NCBI RefSeq assembly: GCF_005885605.1
Contig: NZ_SZVP01000003.1
Coordinates: forward strand, 272,800-336,799
DNA from: Colwellia ponticola
Lineage (GTDB): Bacteria; Pseudomonadota; Gammaproteobacteria; Enterobacterales; Alteromonadaceae
DNA length: 64,000 nt
Direction of reading: 5' to 3'
The translations under genes were made by a program, and so were the position numbers. Numbering within the stretch: position 1 is the first letter of the stretch; every line of letters starts with the position of its first letter. Positions 36,752-47,818 of this stretch are shown in pieces. The notes below the pieces were generated by a model. The model saw only the letters and a list, made by a program, of their open reading frames with translations. It was not told the origin of the DNA and searched no databases.

Positions 36752-37228
36752 TTAAATATGTTCAACGGCAACAATTTCATATTCAACAATACCACCAGGG
36801 ATAGTTATTTCTATTTCACTATCGACTTCTTTACCAATTAACCCACGTGCAATGGGTGAGTTAAATGAAATACGACCTGTTTTAAAGTCTGCTTCATCAT
36901 CGCCAACAATTTGATAAGTTACTTCAACTTCAGTATCAATATTTAATAACGTCACTGTCGTCCCAAAAATAACTTTACCGTGATTAGGTATTGTCGTTAC
37001 ATCAATGACTTGTGCATTACATAGTCGACCTTCAATATCTTGTATACGGCCTTCACAAAAACCTTGCTCTTCTTTGGCAGCATGGTATTCAGCATTTTCT
37101 TTTAAATCACCGTGCTCACGGGCTTCGGCAATATCTTTTACAATACGCGGACGTTTCTCTGTTTTTAATACTCTCAGCTCTTCTTTCAATAGCTCAGCAC
37201 CACGAAGGGTCATTGGATATTTAGTCAT
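36752..37228 (-). CDS. greA: transcription elongation factor GreA
   Basis: A 158-residue cleavage factor. The coiled-coil tip that enters the RNA polymerase secondary channel has the acidic residues in [20 protein letters not shown], and the C-terminal FKBP-like domain ends [16 protein letters not shown]. It rescues backtracked polymerase by stimulating transcript cleavage. The start [14 protein letters not shown] lines up with E. coli GreA. It lies downstream of carAB on the same strand, separated by a hairpin. Confidence 0.95.
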   Translation of the reverse strand: MTKYPMTLRGAELLKEELRVLKTEKRPRIVKDIAEAREHGDLKENAEYHAAKEEQGFCEGRIQDIEGRLCNAQVIDVTTIPNHGKVIFGTTVTLLNIDTEVEVTYQIVGDDEADFKTGRISFNSPIARGLIGKEVDSEIEITIPGGIVEYEIVAVEHI

Positions 37229-37251
37229 TATTAACTTCTCTTTATAACAAT

Positions 37252-37293
37252 AAAGGCGGTTAACTCCCCTATGAATAGGAGATAACCACCTTT
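37252..37293 (-). terminator. probable terminator between carB and greA
   Basis: An imperfect hairpin (about 16 bp with two or three mismatches) pairs AAAGGCGGTTAACTCCCCTA with TAGGAGATAACCACCTTT. On the minus strand it is followed by TTTATTGTT. The weak T-run suggests partial readthrough from carAB into greA. Confidence 0.55.
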
Positions 37294-37347
37294 ATATTTT
37301 AAATAAGCCTACATTCACATTGAAATAAAGGCTTGCTGTAGTATTTT

Positions 37348-40300
37348 TTACAAGGTTTTATGTAGCTCTTGTATGGTACGTACTGTTGTTATCTCATCAG
37401 CAGCATGCGCCATGCAAGTAGCAAAGGCTGCATTTAATGTTGTTGTGTAAGCAACTTTATAACGTAAGGCTCCGCCACGTAACACTTTTGAGTCTTCAAT
37501 GGCTTTACGCCCCTCAGTGGTATTAATGATGTAGCTGTATTCACTATTTTTGATTCTATCAAGAATATGTGGACGACCTTCATGAACTTTATTAACACGT
37601 CGAACAGGAATGCCTGCTTCACGTAAAATCAGTTCAGTACCGTGAGTTGCATCAATATCATAGCCTAAATCAATCATAATTTTTGCTAATTCTAATACGC
37701 GTACTTTATCACTATTTCGTACTGAAATTAAAGCACGACCTGTTTTAGGCACAGAAACACCCGCGCCTAAACACGCTTTAGCATAAGCTTCTTCAAACGT
37801 ATCACCCACGCCCATAACCTCACCCGTTGAGCGCATTTCTGGGCCAACTAATGGATCACTACCATGAAACTTGTTAAACGGTATCACCACTTCTTTAACA
37901 GAGAAGTACGTTGGAATAACTTCCTTAGTAATGCCCTGCTCTTTTAGTGATTTGCCTGCCATGACTCTAGCGCCGACTTTAGCCAGTGGTACTGAGGTTG
38001 CTTTTGATACAAAAGGCACTGTACGTGCTGCACGCGGGTTAACTTCAATGATATAAACTTGATTGTTTTTAACCGCCATTTGCGTATTCATTAAACCGAC
38101 CACACCTAGCTCAAAAGCTAAATCGGTTACTTGCTTGCGCATCACATCTTGAATTTCTTGGCTTAAGCTATAAGCAGGTAATGAACAAGCACTATCGCCT
38201 GAGTGAACACCCGCTTGCTCAATATGCTGCATAATGCCACCAATAACTACGTCTGTACCATCACAAACAACGTCAATATCCACTTCAATGGCATCATCAA
38301 GGAAGCGGTCAAGTAATACTGGTGAGTCATTAGACACGCTTACCGCTTCAGTCATGTAGCGACGTAAGTCGTCTAGGTCATAAACAATTTCCATCGCACG
38401 ACCACCTAAAACATAAGATGGGCGAACCACTAATGGGAAGCCAATACTGTCTGCTTTAAGCATAGCTTCTTCTAATGACGTAACCGTGGCATTTTCAGGT
38501 TGTAATAAACCTAAACGCTCTACCGCTTGTTGGAAGCGCTCTCTATCTTCTGCTCGGTCAATAGCATCAGGAGAAGTACCGATAATAGGTACACCAGCAG
38601 CTTCTAAAGCACGGGCCAATTTAAGTGGTGTTTGACCACCGTATTGCACGATAACGCCTTTAGGTTTTTCAATACGAACAATTTCAAGCACGTCTTCAAA
38701 GGTAATAGATTCAAAGTATAAGCGGTCTGACGTATCGTAATCGGTAGAAACCGTTTCAGGGTTACAGTTAACCATAATAGTTTCATAGCCATCTTCACGT
38801 AGTGCTAATGCCGCATGAACACAACAATAGTCAAACTCAATACCTTGACCAATACGGTTTGGACCACCACCTAAAATCATAATAGATTCTTTGTCAGTTG
38901 GGTTTGATTCACACTCTTCATCGTACGTTGAGTACATATAAGCAGTGTCAGAGCTAAACTCTGCTGCACAGGTATCAACACGTTTATACACTGGATATAT
39001 ATTAGCGTTATGACGTTTTTTACGTGTTTCTGCTTCAGATACACCAATAAGGGCAGCTAAACGTGAATCAGCAAAACCTTTACGTTTAAGTTGACGTAAG
39101 TATTCTGGGGTTAATATTTTTAAACCACCTTCGCTAACTTTTGCTTCTTCTAAAACGATATCTTCAATTTGCACTAAGAACCAACGATCAATCATTGTCA
39201 TTCTATAGACGTCTTCAACCGTTAATCCTAAACGGAACGCATCTGCAACATAAAAAATACGGTCAGCGCCGGCTTCTTGAAGCTCATGCATTATTTTAGT
39301 TTTAGCGCCCGGCTGAGTAATATCAACAATAGGGTCAAAACCATTCACGCCAACTTCTAAGCCGCGTAATGCTTTTTGCAATGATTCTTGTTGGTTACGG
39401 CCAATAGCCATGACTTCGCCAACAGATTTCATTTGCGTGGTTAATCGGTCTTCTGCACCAGCAAATTTTTCAAAGTTAAAGCGTGGGATTTTAGTAACTA
39501 CGTAATCAATCGTTGGTTCAAACGATGCTGGGGTTTTGCCACCCGTAATATCATTAGTTAACTCATCTAAAGTGTAACCAACGGCTAGTTTCGCTGCAAT
39601 CTTAGCAATAGGGAAACCCGTTGCTTTTGACGCTAATGCTGATGAACGCGATACGCGCGGGTTCATTTCGATAATAACCATACGGCCAGTTTTAGGACAA
39701 ATACCAAACTGTACGTTTGAACCACCGGTTTCAACACCAATTTCACGTAATACCGCTAACGAAGCGTTACGCATAATTTGGTATTCTTTATCTGTTAAGG
39801 TTTGTGCGGGTGCAACGGTAATTGAATCACCGGTATGAATACCCATTGGGTCGAAGTTTTCGATTGAACAAATAATAATACAGTTATCATTTTTGTCGCG
39901 AACCACTTCCATTTCGTACTCTTTCCAACCAATTAATGATTCATCAATCAATAATTCTGAGGTAGGGGAAAGGTCTAAACCACGGGTACAAATTTCATCG
40001 AACTCTTCGATGTTATAAGCAATACCACCACCGGTGCCACCCATAGTAAATGAAGGGCGAATGATACAAGGGAAACCTAAGCTTTTACTTGCTTCATGTG
40101 CTTCTTCAATTGTGTGAACAATTTCAGCACGTGGCGTATCAAGGCCAATAGCTTTCATCGCTTTATCAAAACGACTACGGTCTTCTGCTTTATCAATGGC
40201 ATCAGCCGTTGCGCCAATCATTTCAACATTAAATTCTTTTAACACGCCTTTGGCTTCAAGCTCTAAAGCACAGTTTAATGCTGTTTGACCACCCATAGTA

Positions 40301-40563
40301 GGTAATACTGCACAAGGACGTTCTTTTTCAATAATATTACGTACAACTTCCCAATGAATAGGTTCAATGTAAGTTGCATCGGCCATTTCTGGGTCAGTCA
40401 TGATTGTTGCTGGGTTAGAGTTAACTAAAATAACTCGGTAACCTTCTTCACGCAGTGCTTTACATGCTTGAGCGCCAGAGTAATCGAACTCACAAGCTTG
40501 ACCAATAACAATTGGTCCTGCACCTAAGATCAAGATACTTTTTAAATCCGTACGTTTTGCCAT
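37348..40563 (-). CDS. carB: carbamoyl-phosphate synthase, large subunit
   Basis: A 1071-residue protein that makes carbamoyl phosphate for arginine and pyrimidine synthesis. It has two tandem ATP-grasp halves (about residues 1-400 and 550-930) with repeated motifs [17 protein letters not shown] and [17 protein letters not shown], and ATP-binding [14 protein letters not shown] and [13 protein letters not shown]. The oligomerisation and allosteric domains are at 401-550 and 935 to the end. It partners CarA, whose gene is 26 bases upstream. All features appear intact. Confidence 0.97.
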   Translation of the reverse strand: MAKRTDLKSILILGAGPIVIGQACEFDYSGAQACKALREEGYRVILVNSNPATIMTDPEMADATYIEPIHWEVVRNIIEKERPCAVLPTMGGQTALNCALELEAKGVLKEFNVEMIGATADAIDKAEDRSRFDKAMKAIGLDTPRAEIVHTIEEAHEASKSLGFPCIIRPSFTMGGTGGGIAYNIEEFDEICTRGLDLSPTSELLIDESLIGWKEYEMEVVRDKNDNCIIICSIENFDPMGIHTGDSITVAPAQTLTDKEYQIMRNASLAVLREIGVETGGSNVQFGICPKTGRMVIIEMNPRVSRSSALASKATGFPIAKIAAKLAVGYTLDELTNDITGGKTPASFEPTIDYVVTKIPRFNFEKFAGAEDRLTTQMKSVGEVMAIGRNQQESLQKALRGLEVGVNGFDPIVDITQPGAKTKIMHELQEAGADRIFYVADAFRLGLTVEDVYRMTMIDRWFLVQIEDIVLEEAKVSEGGLKILTPEYLRQLKRKGFADSRLAALIGVSEAETRKKRHNANIYPVYKRVDTCAAEFSSDTAYMYSTYDEECESNPTDKESIMILGGGPNRIGQGIEFDYCCVHAALALREDGYETIMVNCNPETVSTDYDTSDRLYFESITFEDVLEIVRIEKPKGVIVQYGGQTPLKLARALEAAGVPIIGTSPDAIDRAEDRERFQQAVERLGLLQPENATVTSLEEAMLKADSIGFPLVVRPSYVLGGRAMEIVYDLDDLRRYMTEAVSVSNDSPVLLDRFLDDAIEVDIDVVCDGTDVVIGGIMQHIEQAGVHSGDSACSLPAYSLSQEIQDVMRKQVTDLAFELGVVGLMNTQMAVKNNQVYIIEVNPRAARTVPFVSKATSVPLAKVGARVMAGKSLKEQGITKEVIPTYFSVKEVVIPFNKFHGSDPLVGPEMRSTGEVMGVGDTFEEAYAKACLGAGVSVPKTGRALISVRNSDKVRVLELAKIMIDLGYDIDATHGTELILREAGIPVRRVNKVHEGRPHILDRIKNSEYSYIINTTEGRKAIEDSKVLRGGALRYKVAYTTTLNAAFATCMAHAADEITTVRTIQELHKTL

Positions 40564-40589
40564 TTTCTTTATCTCTCTTGTCTGTCGGT

Positions 40590-41765
40590 TTAAGCGTTGT
40601 TTGACTTGTAGCTATTAATTAAGTCGATGAAGTGATCAAATAACGGTGCTGCATCATGTGGACCAGGGCTTGCTTCGGGGTGACCTTGGAAACTAAACGC
40701 TGGTTTATCCGTGCGATGAATACCCTGTAATGAATCATCAAATAATGATTTATGGGTGATTGTTAAGTTACTTGGTAAGTTTTTTTCATCAACCGCAAAA
40801 CCGTGGTTTTGTGAGGTAATCATCACTACATCACGGGCAAAATCTTTAACTGGGTGGTTAGCACCGTGATGGCCAAACTTCATTTTTACTGTCTTTGCGC
40901 CACTTGCTAGACCAAGTAATTGGTGGCCTAAACAAATACCAAACACAGGGATTTCTGTTTCTAAAAAGGCTTTAATGGCTGTTATAGCGTAATCACAAGG
41001 CTCAGGGTCACCAGGGCCATTTGATAAAAAGATACCATCAGGGTTCATAGCAAGTACTTCACTAGCAGGCGTTTGTGCTGGAACTACGGTTAATTTACAA
41101 CCACGGTCAACTAACATACGTAAGATGTTGTGCTTTGCACCAAAGTCATAAGCAACAACATGGTAATCAAAGCTTGCTGGTTTAGTAAAACCTGTGCCAG
41201 TGTTTTCGCCGTTACTCATATCAAGTGTCCAACTACCCTCTGTCCACTGGTATTTTTCTTTGGTTGAAACAACTTTTGCTAAGTCCATACCTTTAAGGCC
41301 TGGAAACGCTTTCGCTTGTGCTAGTGCATCGCTATGTAATTTTTCATCGCTGCTATCATCAAGCGTTAAAATACAACCGTTTTGAGCACCCTTTTCACGT
41401 AAAATTCGCGTTAATTTACGTGTATCGATATTAGCAATACCTAAAATATTATGCTCGATTAAGTAATCACTTAAATTTTGTTCATTTCGAAAGTTACTAG
41501 CCAATAATGGCAAATCACGAATAACGAGGCCTTTAGCAACAATGCTATTTGACTCTTTATCTTCGCTATTAGTCCCTGTGTTACCGATATGCGGGTAAGT
41601 CAGGGTAATAATCTGCTCTGCATATGATGGATCGGTAAGAATTTCCTGATAACCTGTCATTGAGGTATTAAATACCACCTCACCAACAGCCGATCCTTGT
41701 GCACCAATTGCGATGCCTTTAAAAACAGTGCCGTCTTCAAGCACTAAAATAGCAGATGTAGCCAA
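40590..41765 (-). CDS. carA: carbamoyl-phosphate synthase, glutamine-hydrolysing small subunit
   Basis: The N-terminal CPSase domain opens [14 protein letters not shown] and the C-terminal class I amidotransferase has the Cys nucleophile in [11 protein letters not shown] with the His-Glu pair in [10 protein letters not shown]. It supplies ammonia to CarB. The start I prefer is the TTG at 41765, giving [12 protein letters not shown], because GGAGG sits five bases upstream. A TTG four codons further upstream overlaps that site. Enteric carA is also known to start at UUG. No ATG fits the conserved N-terminus. Confidence 0.94.
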   Translation of the reverse strand: MATSAILVLEDGTVFKGIAIGAQGSAVGEVVFNTSMTGYQEILTDPSYAEQIITLTYPHIGNTGTNSEDKESNSIVAKGLVIRDLPLLASNFRNEQNLSDYLIEHNILGIANIDTRKLTRILREKGAQNGCILTLDDSSDEKLHSDALAQAKAFPGLKGMDLAKVVSTKEKYQWTEGSWTLDMSNGENTGTGFTKPASFDYHVVAYDFGAKHNILRMLVDRGCKLTVVPAQTPASEVLAMNPDGIFLSNGPGDPEPCDYAITAIKAFLETEIPVFGICLGHQLLGLASGAKTVKMKFGHHGANHPVKDFARDVVMITSQNHGFAVDEKNLPSNLTITHKSLFDDSLQGIHRTDKPAFSFQGHPEASPGPHDAAPLFDHFIDLINSYKSNNA

Positions 41766-42243
41766 TGTAACCTCCAAAGAAGAAATAAACGTGAACGCGC
41801 GTATAACAGCAAGTGCTCCGTGCAGCTGCCTTTTTTACTGTACTTCCTGTACAAAGATTAATATCGAAAATAACCTTGAGAATAATCCCCACTGTAACCT
41901 TGTCGGTTAATTGGAAATAGTTATTCAGTTAATTTTTGACAAAATCCACTTATTTTACGCTTGTACTCTACTTTCGTCTAGTAATAAAATGTAAAAAATA
42001 TGGTCTTTTATAGTTTTGACTAGCATTTACCTGTCAAAGCGCTAAAAAGACTACTTATCTATAATAGTTGCATAATTATAAAATATTATACAATATGCGT
42101 GTATGTTAATGGTTAGCTTAGTTATATGCCGTGTTGTACTAGTATTAATAGTGGTACGGTAAAATTAATGTCGGCACGAAAATACCGTTCGACATTAATA
42201 ACCTAAAAAAATGAATCTGCTAAAGAGTTCCCCCCCTAAAGAC
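41766..42243. other. carAB leader and promoter region
   Basis: A 478-base gap between dapB and carA. It must hold the carAB promoters. A sequence TGCATAATTATAAA (42069-42082) matches the ArgR half-site consensus at 11 of 14 positions but lacks a good adjacent partner, so arginine control is only possible. A small hairpin TGTAC-TTCCT-GTACA (41839-41853) lies in the carA leader. The dapB-proximal inverted repeat is listed separately. Confidence 0.4.
42164..42199. repeat. inverted repeat downstream of dapB
   Basis: Perfect 10-bp arms ATTAATGTCG and CGACATTAAT enclose a 16-base loop. On the minus strand the second arm is followed by TTTACC. It lies 45 bases after dapB and is a weak terminator candidate or an operator for the carAB promoter. 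Confidence 0.55.
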
Positions 42244-43050
42244 TTACTCTTTCAAGCCAAGTACATCTTGCATATCATAAAAACCGGCATCGGCTTCTTT
42301 TAACCAAAAAGCTGCACGCATTGCTCCTAAAGCAAATGTCATGCGAGAACTTGCTTTATGAGTAATTTCAAGCCTTTCACCAAGATCCGCAAAAATGGCA
42401 GTATGCTCACCAACAATATCGCCTGCTCTAACGGTAGCAAAACCAATGGTTTCTCTATCGCGCTCTTGGGTAATACCCTCGCGACCATAGACAGCGACTT
42501 TATTTAAGTCTCTACCTAAGGTATCAGCAATAACTTGTCCTATTTTAACAGCCGTGCCGGAAGGGGCATCTTTTTTAAAGCGGTGATGTGCTTCAAATAT
42601 TTCTATATCGGTGTAATCACCAATGGCTTTTGCAGTAATTTCCAATAGCTTAAACATTAAATTAACACCAACACTGGTATTAGGCGCTAAAATCACTGGC
42701 ATGGTTTTACCTGCCTGTTCAATAACCCGTACTTGTTCATCTGAAAAACCAGTCGTACCAATCACTAACGCTTTGTTATTGTCATTACACCAAGCAAGAT
42801 TCTCTAGTGTTGTTTCTATTGAGGTAAAGTCGATAAAAACATCAGCCGAGGCTAATTGCGCTAATGTCGTGGACGTTTTAATACCAATAGCACCAATACC
42901 GGCCAATTCACCCAAATCAAAATCGACAAAAGATGAGCTGGTACGAACACTACCACCAACTAACTCTATACTTGCATGCTCATGAGCTGCCTGAATTAAA
43001 TTACGCCCCATACGGCCGCTACAACCCAAAATAGCTACTTTTACTTTCAT
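42244..43050 (-). CDS. dapB: 4-hydroxy-tetrahydrodipicolinate reductase
   Basis: DapB reduces the cyclic intermediate of lysine and diaminopimelate synthesis with NAD(P)H. The nucleotide motif [11 protein letters not shown] starts the protein. The substrate-binding signature [13 protein letters not shown] holds the conserved His and Lys. The length of 268 is normal. Its place before carAB on the same strand matches E. coli. Confidence 0.95.
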   Translation of the reverse strand: MKVKVAILGCSGRMGRNLIQAAHEHASIELVGGSVRTSSSFVDFDLGELAGIGAIGIKTSTTLAQLASADVFIDFTSIETTLENLAWCNDNNKALVIGTTGFSDEQVRVIEQAGKTMPVILAPNTSVGVNLMFKLLEITAKAIGDYTDIEIFEAHHRFKKDAPSGTAVKIGQVIADTLGRDLNKVAVYGREGITQERDRETIGFATVRAGDIVGEHTAIFADLGERLEITHKASSRMTFALGAMRAAFWLKEADAGFYDMQDVLGLKE

Positions 43051-43152
43051 ATTGTTCTCTACTGTTCTTTTGAAAAGAGCGGAAACCGCTGATAAATGTT
43101 ACTTATGTTTATCGATTAGTATTTTCAACTATCGACGTACCCTTAATGGATA

Positions 43153-43569
43153 TTACCAACTAAGCGGCTCTGTTAAGGTTAACGAGCTATCTAGTTCGTG
43201 AGAAATGACATTAATAATTTTTAATATGCCACCATCATCTAATACATGATAAATAGCAGTAAAGTCGGCAAAAACGTCTCCCTGCCCATCAATAAAATCC
43301 CAATCTATGCAGACTAAATAGACCTGTTTGCTGATTTTTTCAAAACAAGCTTGCTTGGCAATAATGTTACTGGTTTTTGCCTGTTTAAGTTGCGTGAAAA
43401 TAGTAGTAAATTCTTCATGGCAATCAGATAGATTGGCAAGTAAGACCACTTTATCAGGGGTATTTAGTGTGCACGGTAAGTGATAACAATCGCTTAAGGC
43501 ATCAATATCATAAGCTAAGAATGCTTTTTGGTATTGTTTAAACAGTGCTGTTAACTGGATATTAGCCAT
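43153..43569 (-). CDS. NTF2-like (SnoaL/DUF4440-type) protein
   Basis: A 138-residue cytosolic protein with the NTF2-like cone fold: an N-terminal helix (LFKQYQKAFLAYDIDALSDCYHLPC), then alternating strands ending in IYHVLDDGGILKIINVISHE. Such proteins range from enzymes to binding modules, and no catalytic residue identifies this one. It lies between fklB and dapB on the same strand; the preceding terminator implies its own promoter in the short gap. Confidence 0.6.
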   Translation of the reverse strand: MANIQLTALFKQYQKAFLAYDIDALSDCYHLPCTLNTPDKVVLLANLSDCHEEFTTIFTQLKQAKTSNIIAKQACFEKISKQVYLVCIDWDFIDGQGDVFADFTAIYHVLDDGGILKIINVISHELDSSLTLTEPLSW

Positions 43570-43605
43570 TGATTACCTTCGTTTGCCTCTTGGCGACTTT
43601 AGCTT

Positions 43606-43630
43606 AAAAAAAAGCCCTCAACTGAGGGCT
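43606..43630 (-). terminator. intrinsic terminator after fklB
   Basis: Arms AGCCCTCA and TGAGGGCT pair around a two-base centre (AC). On the minus strand the hairpin leads into eight Ts. It closes the fklB transcript 19 bases after its stop. Confidence 0.88.
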
Positions 43631-43648
43631 TTCAATATAATACGCTAT

Positions 43649-44260
43649 TTACTTGATGCTTAATAATTCAACATCAAAAACTAACGTAGCATAAGGAGGG
43701 ATAGCACCTTGTGAGCCACGTTCGCCGTAAGCTAAGTCATAAGGAATAGTTAATTTCCATTTACTACCTTCAGTCATTAACTGTAGTGCTTCAGTCCAAC
43801 CAGCGATAACGCCATTTACTGGGAATTCAGCCGGTTGACCACGTTCAACAGAACTATCGAAAACGTCACCGTTAGCGAATGTCCCGTGGTAATGAACGCT
43901 TACTGTACTTTCAGCTGATGGCTTAGCGCCTTCACCAGTGGTAATTACTTCGTACTGTAAGCCAGATTCAGTTACCGTAACTTCATCACGCTTTGCATTT
44001 TCAGCCAAGAATTTCTCGCCTTCAGCAGAAGCTTCTTTAGCAGCAGCTTGCTCTAACTCTTGTAATTTTTTAGAAACAATACCAAATGCTTCGTTTAGAT
44101 CTTCATCAGAAACCTGGCTAGTTGCATTAACAAGTGCATCAGCAATGCCCGCTTGTACTGCAGTAATATCAAACTCTTTGAAAGGGTTGTTGCGAAGTTG
44201 GTCACCTAATTGACGTCCTACGCCATAACTAACACGTTGTTCAATTGTATCAAAACTCAT
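43649..44260 (-). CDS. fklB: FKBP-type peptidyl-prolyl isomerase (FKBP22)
   Basis: A dimeric prolyl isomerase of 203 residues. The N-terminal helical domain (RVSYGVGRQLGDQL to about residue 95) dimerises, and the C-terminal FKBP domain carries VHYHGTFANGDVFDSS, the GWTEAL segment and YGERGSQGAIPPYATLVFDVELL. There is no signal peptide, so it is cytosolic, fitting FklB rather than FkpA. Confidence 0.93.
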   Translation of the reverse strand: MSFDTIEQRVSYGVGRQLGDQLRNNPFKEFDITAVQAGIADALVNATSQVSDEDLNEAFGIVSKKLQELEQAAAKEASAEGEKFLAENAKRDEVTVTESGLQYEVITTGEGAKPSAESTVSVHYHGTFANGDVFDSSVERGQPAEFPVNGVIAGWTEALQLMTEGSKWKLTIPYDLAYGERGSQGAIPPYATLVFDVELLSIK

Positions 44261-44513
44261 TGGTATATAAACTCCAGACTACAAGGTCTTTTTAATGATT
44301 AATGGGTAAATTTTATTTTAAAGCAAACATTATTTTTAAGGTAGCCTAACAAGATAACTTAAATTACTCGTCACTTTAAAATTAGCGCGATTGTAGCATA
44401 AAAGTGCTAATGCGAACAACTCAGATTTATTAAGTACCCTATGAAAGTTAACTATAAATTCCGGTTAATAATAGCGGATAACTCGTTACTTTAAATAATA
44501 AGTTATCTGCTTG

Positions 44514-46028
44514 CTAATTATGATGCGTTAACATTTCATCAAATTTCTCACTGATACTATCTTCAACTTTAGGTGATAGCTTGCTAACAACATAAATGGC
44601 TAATGAACACACGATAAAGCCTGGTACTATCTCATACATTATTGCGCCAAGTGATTGACCATTAATGGTAATAGGTGCGTAAATCCAGATAAGTACCGTT
44701 ATAGCGCCACTTAGTATCCCTGCTAATGCGCCGTTTCTAGTCATATCCTTCCAATATAAACAGCCAATAACGACAGGACCAAATGCGGCACCAAAGCCTG
44801 CCCATGCATTACTAACCAAGCTTAAGATACTGCTATTGCGATCGTAAGCTAAATAAATGGCTACCAAGGCAACAAGGAAAACTGAAATTCTACCCACTAA
44901 TACTAATTGTTTTTCACTGGCATCACGGTGTAAGAAGGCTTGATAAAAATCACCTGTAAGTGAGCTAGAGGTAACCAATAACTGTGAAGAGATAGTACTC
45001 ATAATGGCAGCAAGTATTGCCGCCAATAAGAAACCTGCAATTAATGGACTAAATAGTAATTGTGATAACACGATAAAAATAGTTTCCGCATCATTAAGTT
45101 TAATACCCGTTTTAGCTACATAAGCAATACCGACTAACCCAGTTGACATAGCACCAATAATGGCAACAATCATCCAGCTCATCCCTATACGACGCGCGGT
45201 TGGCATATCTTTTACGCTTCTAATTGCCATAAAGCGCACAATGATGTGCGGTTGACCAAAGTAACCTAGCCCCCAAGCTAAAGCAGAGATAATACCAATA
45301 ACACTCACGCTAATAATAGTGCCATCGGAGCTCACTTTACTAAAAACATTTAATAACTCAGGGTTTATTGCGGCAATACTCTGTTGCATTTCAGCGATGC
45401 CACCGACCTCATTAATGGCAACAACAGGAACTAACACTAAAGCCACAAACATGATACAACCCTGAACAAAATCAGTTAAGCTTACTGCTAAAAAACCACC
45501 AAATAAGGTATATACAACGACAACACTGGCTGTGACATATAAGCCAATTTCATAATTTAAACCAAAAGAGCTTTCAAACAATTTACCGCCAGCAACAACA
45601 CCGCTTGATGTGTAAAGCGTAAAAAACACCACAATCACTAACGATGAAACGATCCTCAAAAGACGTGATTTATCGTTAAACCTGTTTTCAAAAAAATCGG
45701 GTAACGTAATTGAATCATTGGCTATCTCGGTATATGTCCTAAGACGAGGTGCGACAATTAAGTAATTAAGAAAAGCACCGACCACCAAGCCAATAGCTAT
45801 CCAAAGGCTACTTACCCCACTGATGTACATGGCGCCAGGTAAGCCCATTAGCATCCAACCACTCATATCAGAAGCACCTGCTGATAATGCAGCAACGCCG
45901 GGAGATAAACTTCGTCCGCCAAGCATATAACCTGACACATCACTGGTTGATTTTTTGTAGGCGTATAAGCCAATTAAGAGCATAACTATGAAGTAGAGAG
46001 AGAGAGAAATTAGAGTACCGAAAGCCAA
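44514..46028 (-). CDS. putP: sodium/proline symporter PutP
   Basis: A 504-residue SSS-family transporter with about 13 helices. Family motifs include GGRSLSPGVAALSAGASDMSGW in TM2 with the Na site, and FGYFGQPHIIVRFMAI near the middle. It takes up proline with Na. The start is TTG, with AGGT about eight bases upstream; the next Met is inside the first helix, so TTG is the plausible start. No putA is adjacent, so the substrate is by family assignment. Confidence 0.9.
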   Translation of the reverse strand: MAFGTLISLSLYFIVMLLIGLYAYKKSTSDVSGYMLGGRSLSPGVAALSAGASDMSGWMLMGLPGAMYISGVSSLWIAIGLVVGAFLNYLIVAPRLRTYTEIANDSITLPDFFENRFNDKSRLLRIVSSLVIVVFFTLYTSSGVVAGGKLFESSFGLNYEIGLYVTASVVVVYTLFGGFLAVSLTDFVQGCIMFVALVLVPVVAINEVGGIAEMQQSIAAINPELLNVFSKVSSDGTIISVSVIGIISALAWGLGYFGQPHIIVRFMAIRSVKDMPTARRIGMSWMIVAIIGAMSTGLVGIAYVAKTGIKLNDAETIFIVLSQLLFSPLIAGFLLAAILAAIMSTISSQLLVTSSSLTGDFYQAFLHRDASEKQLVLVGRISVFLVALVAIYLAYDRNSSILSLVSNAWAGFGAAFGPVVIGCLYWKDMTRNGALAGILSGAITVLIWIYAPITINGQSLGAIMYEIVPGFIVCSLAIYVVSKLSPKVEDSISEKFDEMLTHHN

Positions 46029-46315
46029 AGTAATTACCTGCTTATTATGAACTAGTTGATGATTAAGCAGGTTAAAGTATCAAAATTAGCCTAACAAATA
46101 AACCTTAGTAGCTTATAAGGGGTTATAACTAAACACTATTTAGCCGCTATACAACCACAAAACTAAGTATTTAATGCTATTAATGGGTACTAAAATGCTG
46201 TTAATTGGTCCTAAAATTATAAGAAATCTAAAAAAACTAATGCAAAATAAAAACTTATCTTCTATATTCAATTCACGGTAATTATTTTTCCCTTTCAGAG
46301 CTCATCAATACGTTT

Positions 46316-47536
46316 ATGAATTTTTACGCGGCAAGACAACCTATTTTAGATAAAAGTAAAAAACTGTTTGCTTATGAATTACTTTTTCGAGATGGTGTTG
46401 ACAATGTTTTTCCTGATATTGATGGTGATGAAGCGACCAGTAAAATGGTTGAAGCAAGCCAATTTCATATGGGTATCAGTGAGTTTACCGGTAATAAACC
46501 CGCTTTTATTAACTTTACCTTAGAAACCTTAAGTCAAGGCTATCCTGAAATTCTTGCTCCTGAAGAAGTCGTTATTGAAATTCTTGAAACTATAAAGCCT
46601 GGCAAAAAACTGTTAGCTCTTTGTAAAGATTTGCATGGCAAAGGCTATACCCTTGCTTTAGATGATTACGAACATCAGAATGTTTGGTTGCATTTTTACC
46701 CCTACATTAAAATTATTAAAATAGATATTCAACTGAGCAGTATTGATGATATTAACACGGTGTTCAGTGCTATAAAAAACTTTCCTCATATCAAAATGCT
46801 CGCTGAAAAAGTAGAAACCTATGATGAATATAATGCAATGATTCAACTAGGCTTTGATTACTTTCAAGGCTACTTTTTTGCTAAACCTGAGATGCTAAAA
46901 ACTAAAAGCTTATCACCATCTCAAATAGCTATGGCTGAATTATTGTATGAAACCTCTAAAACTGAGCTTGATCTAAATAGCATAACCCGTGTTTTTGAAC
47001 GTGATGTTTCACTTTCTTATAAATTATTACGCTATGCAAATTCAGCAATTTTTAAACGCCGCAATGAAATATCGACAATAAAACAAGCATTAGTTATTTT
47101 AGGCTCTGGTGAGTTGAAACGTTTTATTGGTTTAATGTTTGCGGTCACACTAACCCCAGACAAACCGTCAGAGTTAGTTAAATTAGCCATGACCAGAGCT
47201 AAATTTTGTGAGTTAACTGCACAAGACATCAACGTTCAATTAGATGTGTCCATTGCTTTTTTAACAGGGTTATTATCAATAATTGATGCGTTATTAGATG
47301 AGGATATGGTTACAGTATTAGAAAAACTTCCTTTGTCAAAAGAGATTAAAGACCCGCTATTAACCAAAAAAGGTGTCATGGCCGGCATCATAAAGTTAGT
47401 TGGGTTTATCGAACAAGCGCAGTGGGATAAAACTAAATTAATTATAGATAAATTAGCGCTCGATAAAGACAACGTAGTACAACATTATAATGAAGCGCTT
47501 GCCTGGGCTGACGAACAAACACAGGCTATTGAATAA
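46316..47536 (+). CDS. EAL-HDOD signalling protein
   Basis: A 406-residue protein with an EAL domain (about 1-200) and a HDOD domain (about 205-380). The EAL motif is degenerate: ELLF in place of EAL at about 21, DDYE in place of DDFG and KVET instead of the usual EGVE. It probably binds c-di-GMP or a partner rather than hydrolysing it. HDOD domains mediate signalling and often regulate motility. The family is YuxH/CdgJ-like. It stands alone between putP and the NhaC-type antiporter. Confidence 0.85.
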   Translation: MNFYAARQPILDKSKKLFAYELLFRDGVDNVFPDIDGDEATSKMVEASQFHMGISEFTGNKPAFINFTLETLSQGYPEILAPEEVVIEILETIKPGKKLLALCKDLHGKGYTLALDDYEHQNVWLHFYPYIKIIKIDIQLSSIDDINTVFSAIKNFPHIKMLAEKVETYDEYNAMIQLGFDYFQGYFFAKPEMLKTKSLSPSQIAMAELLYETSKTELDLNSITRVFERDVSLSYKLLRYANSAIFKRRNEISTIKQALVILGSGELKRFIGLMFAVTLTPDKPSELVKLAMTRAKFCELTAQDINVQLDVSIAFLTGLLSIIDALLDEDMVTVLEKLPLSKEIKDPLLTKKGVMAGIIKLVGFIEQAQWDKTKLIIDKLALDKDNVVQHYNEALAWADEQTQAIE

Positions 47537-47818
47537 TCTTTACTAGTGAAGGCTATACCGTTAAAAATTCGCAAGTAACAGCAATTGTTAGTCATGTTGC
47601 TATGTTAGTCATGGCTAATAATCACAGTTAGCAATCATCACCATTAAGTACTAACGCCACCACGATTACTGAAAGTAGCCATAATTGATATCAATAATTT
47701 ACATCAATTTTTAACGGTGAATAGCCAATTTATGTTTTAGCCATCTAAACATCTATATTGACAGCTGAGATTTTACTTTTATAATGCCCACCAAGACACT
47801 ATTTTACACAAGCCAACG

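Noticed and set aside
42069..42103. Tandem ArgR boxes in the carAB promoter
   Set aside because: Only one half matches well (11 of 14); the second at the required spacing matches 6 of 14, so arginine control is not supported.
43051..43152. Lysine riboswitch upstream of dapB
   Set aside because: The gap is only about 100 bases and shows none of the conserved multi-helix lysine-aptamer features.
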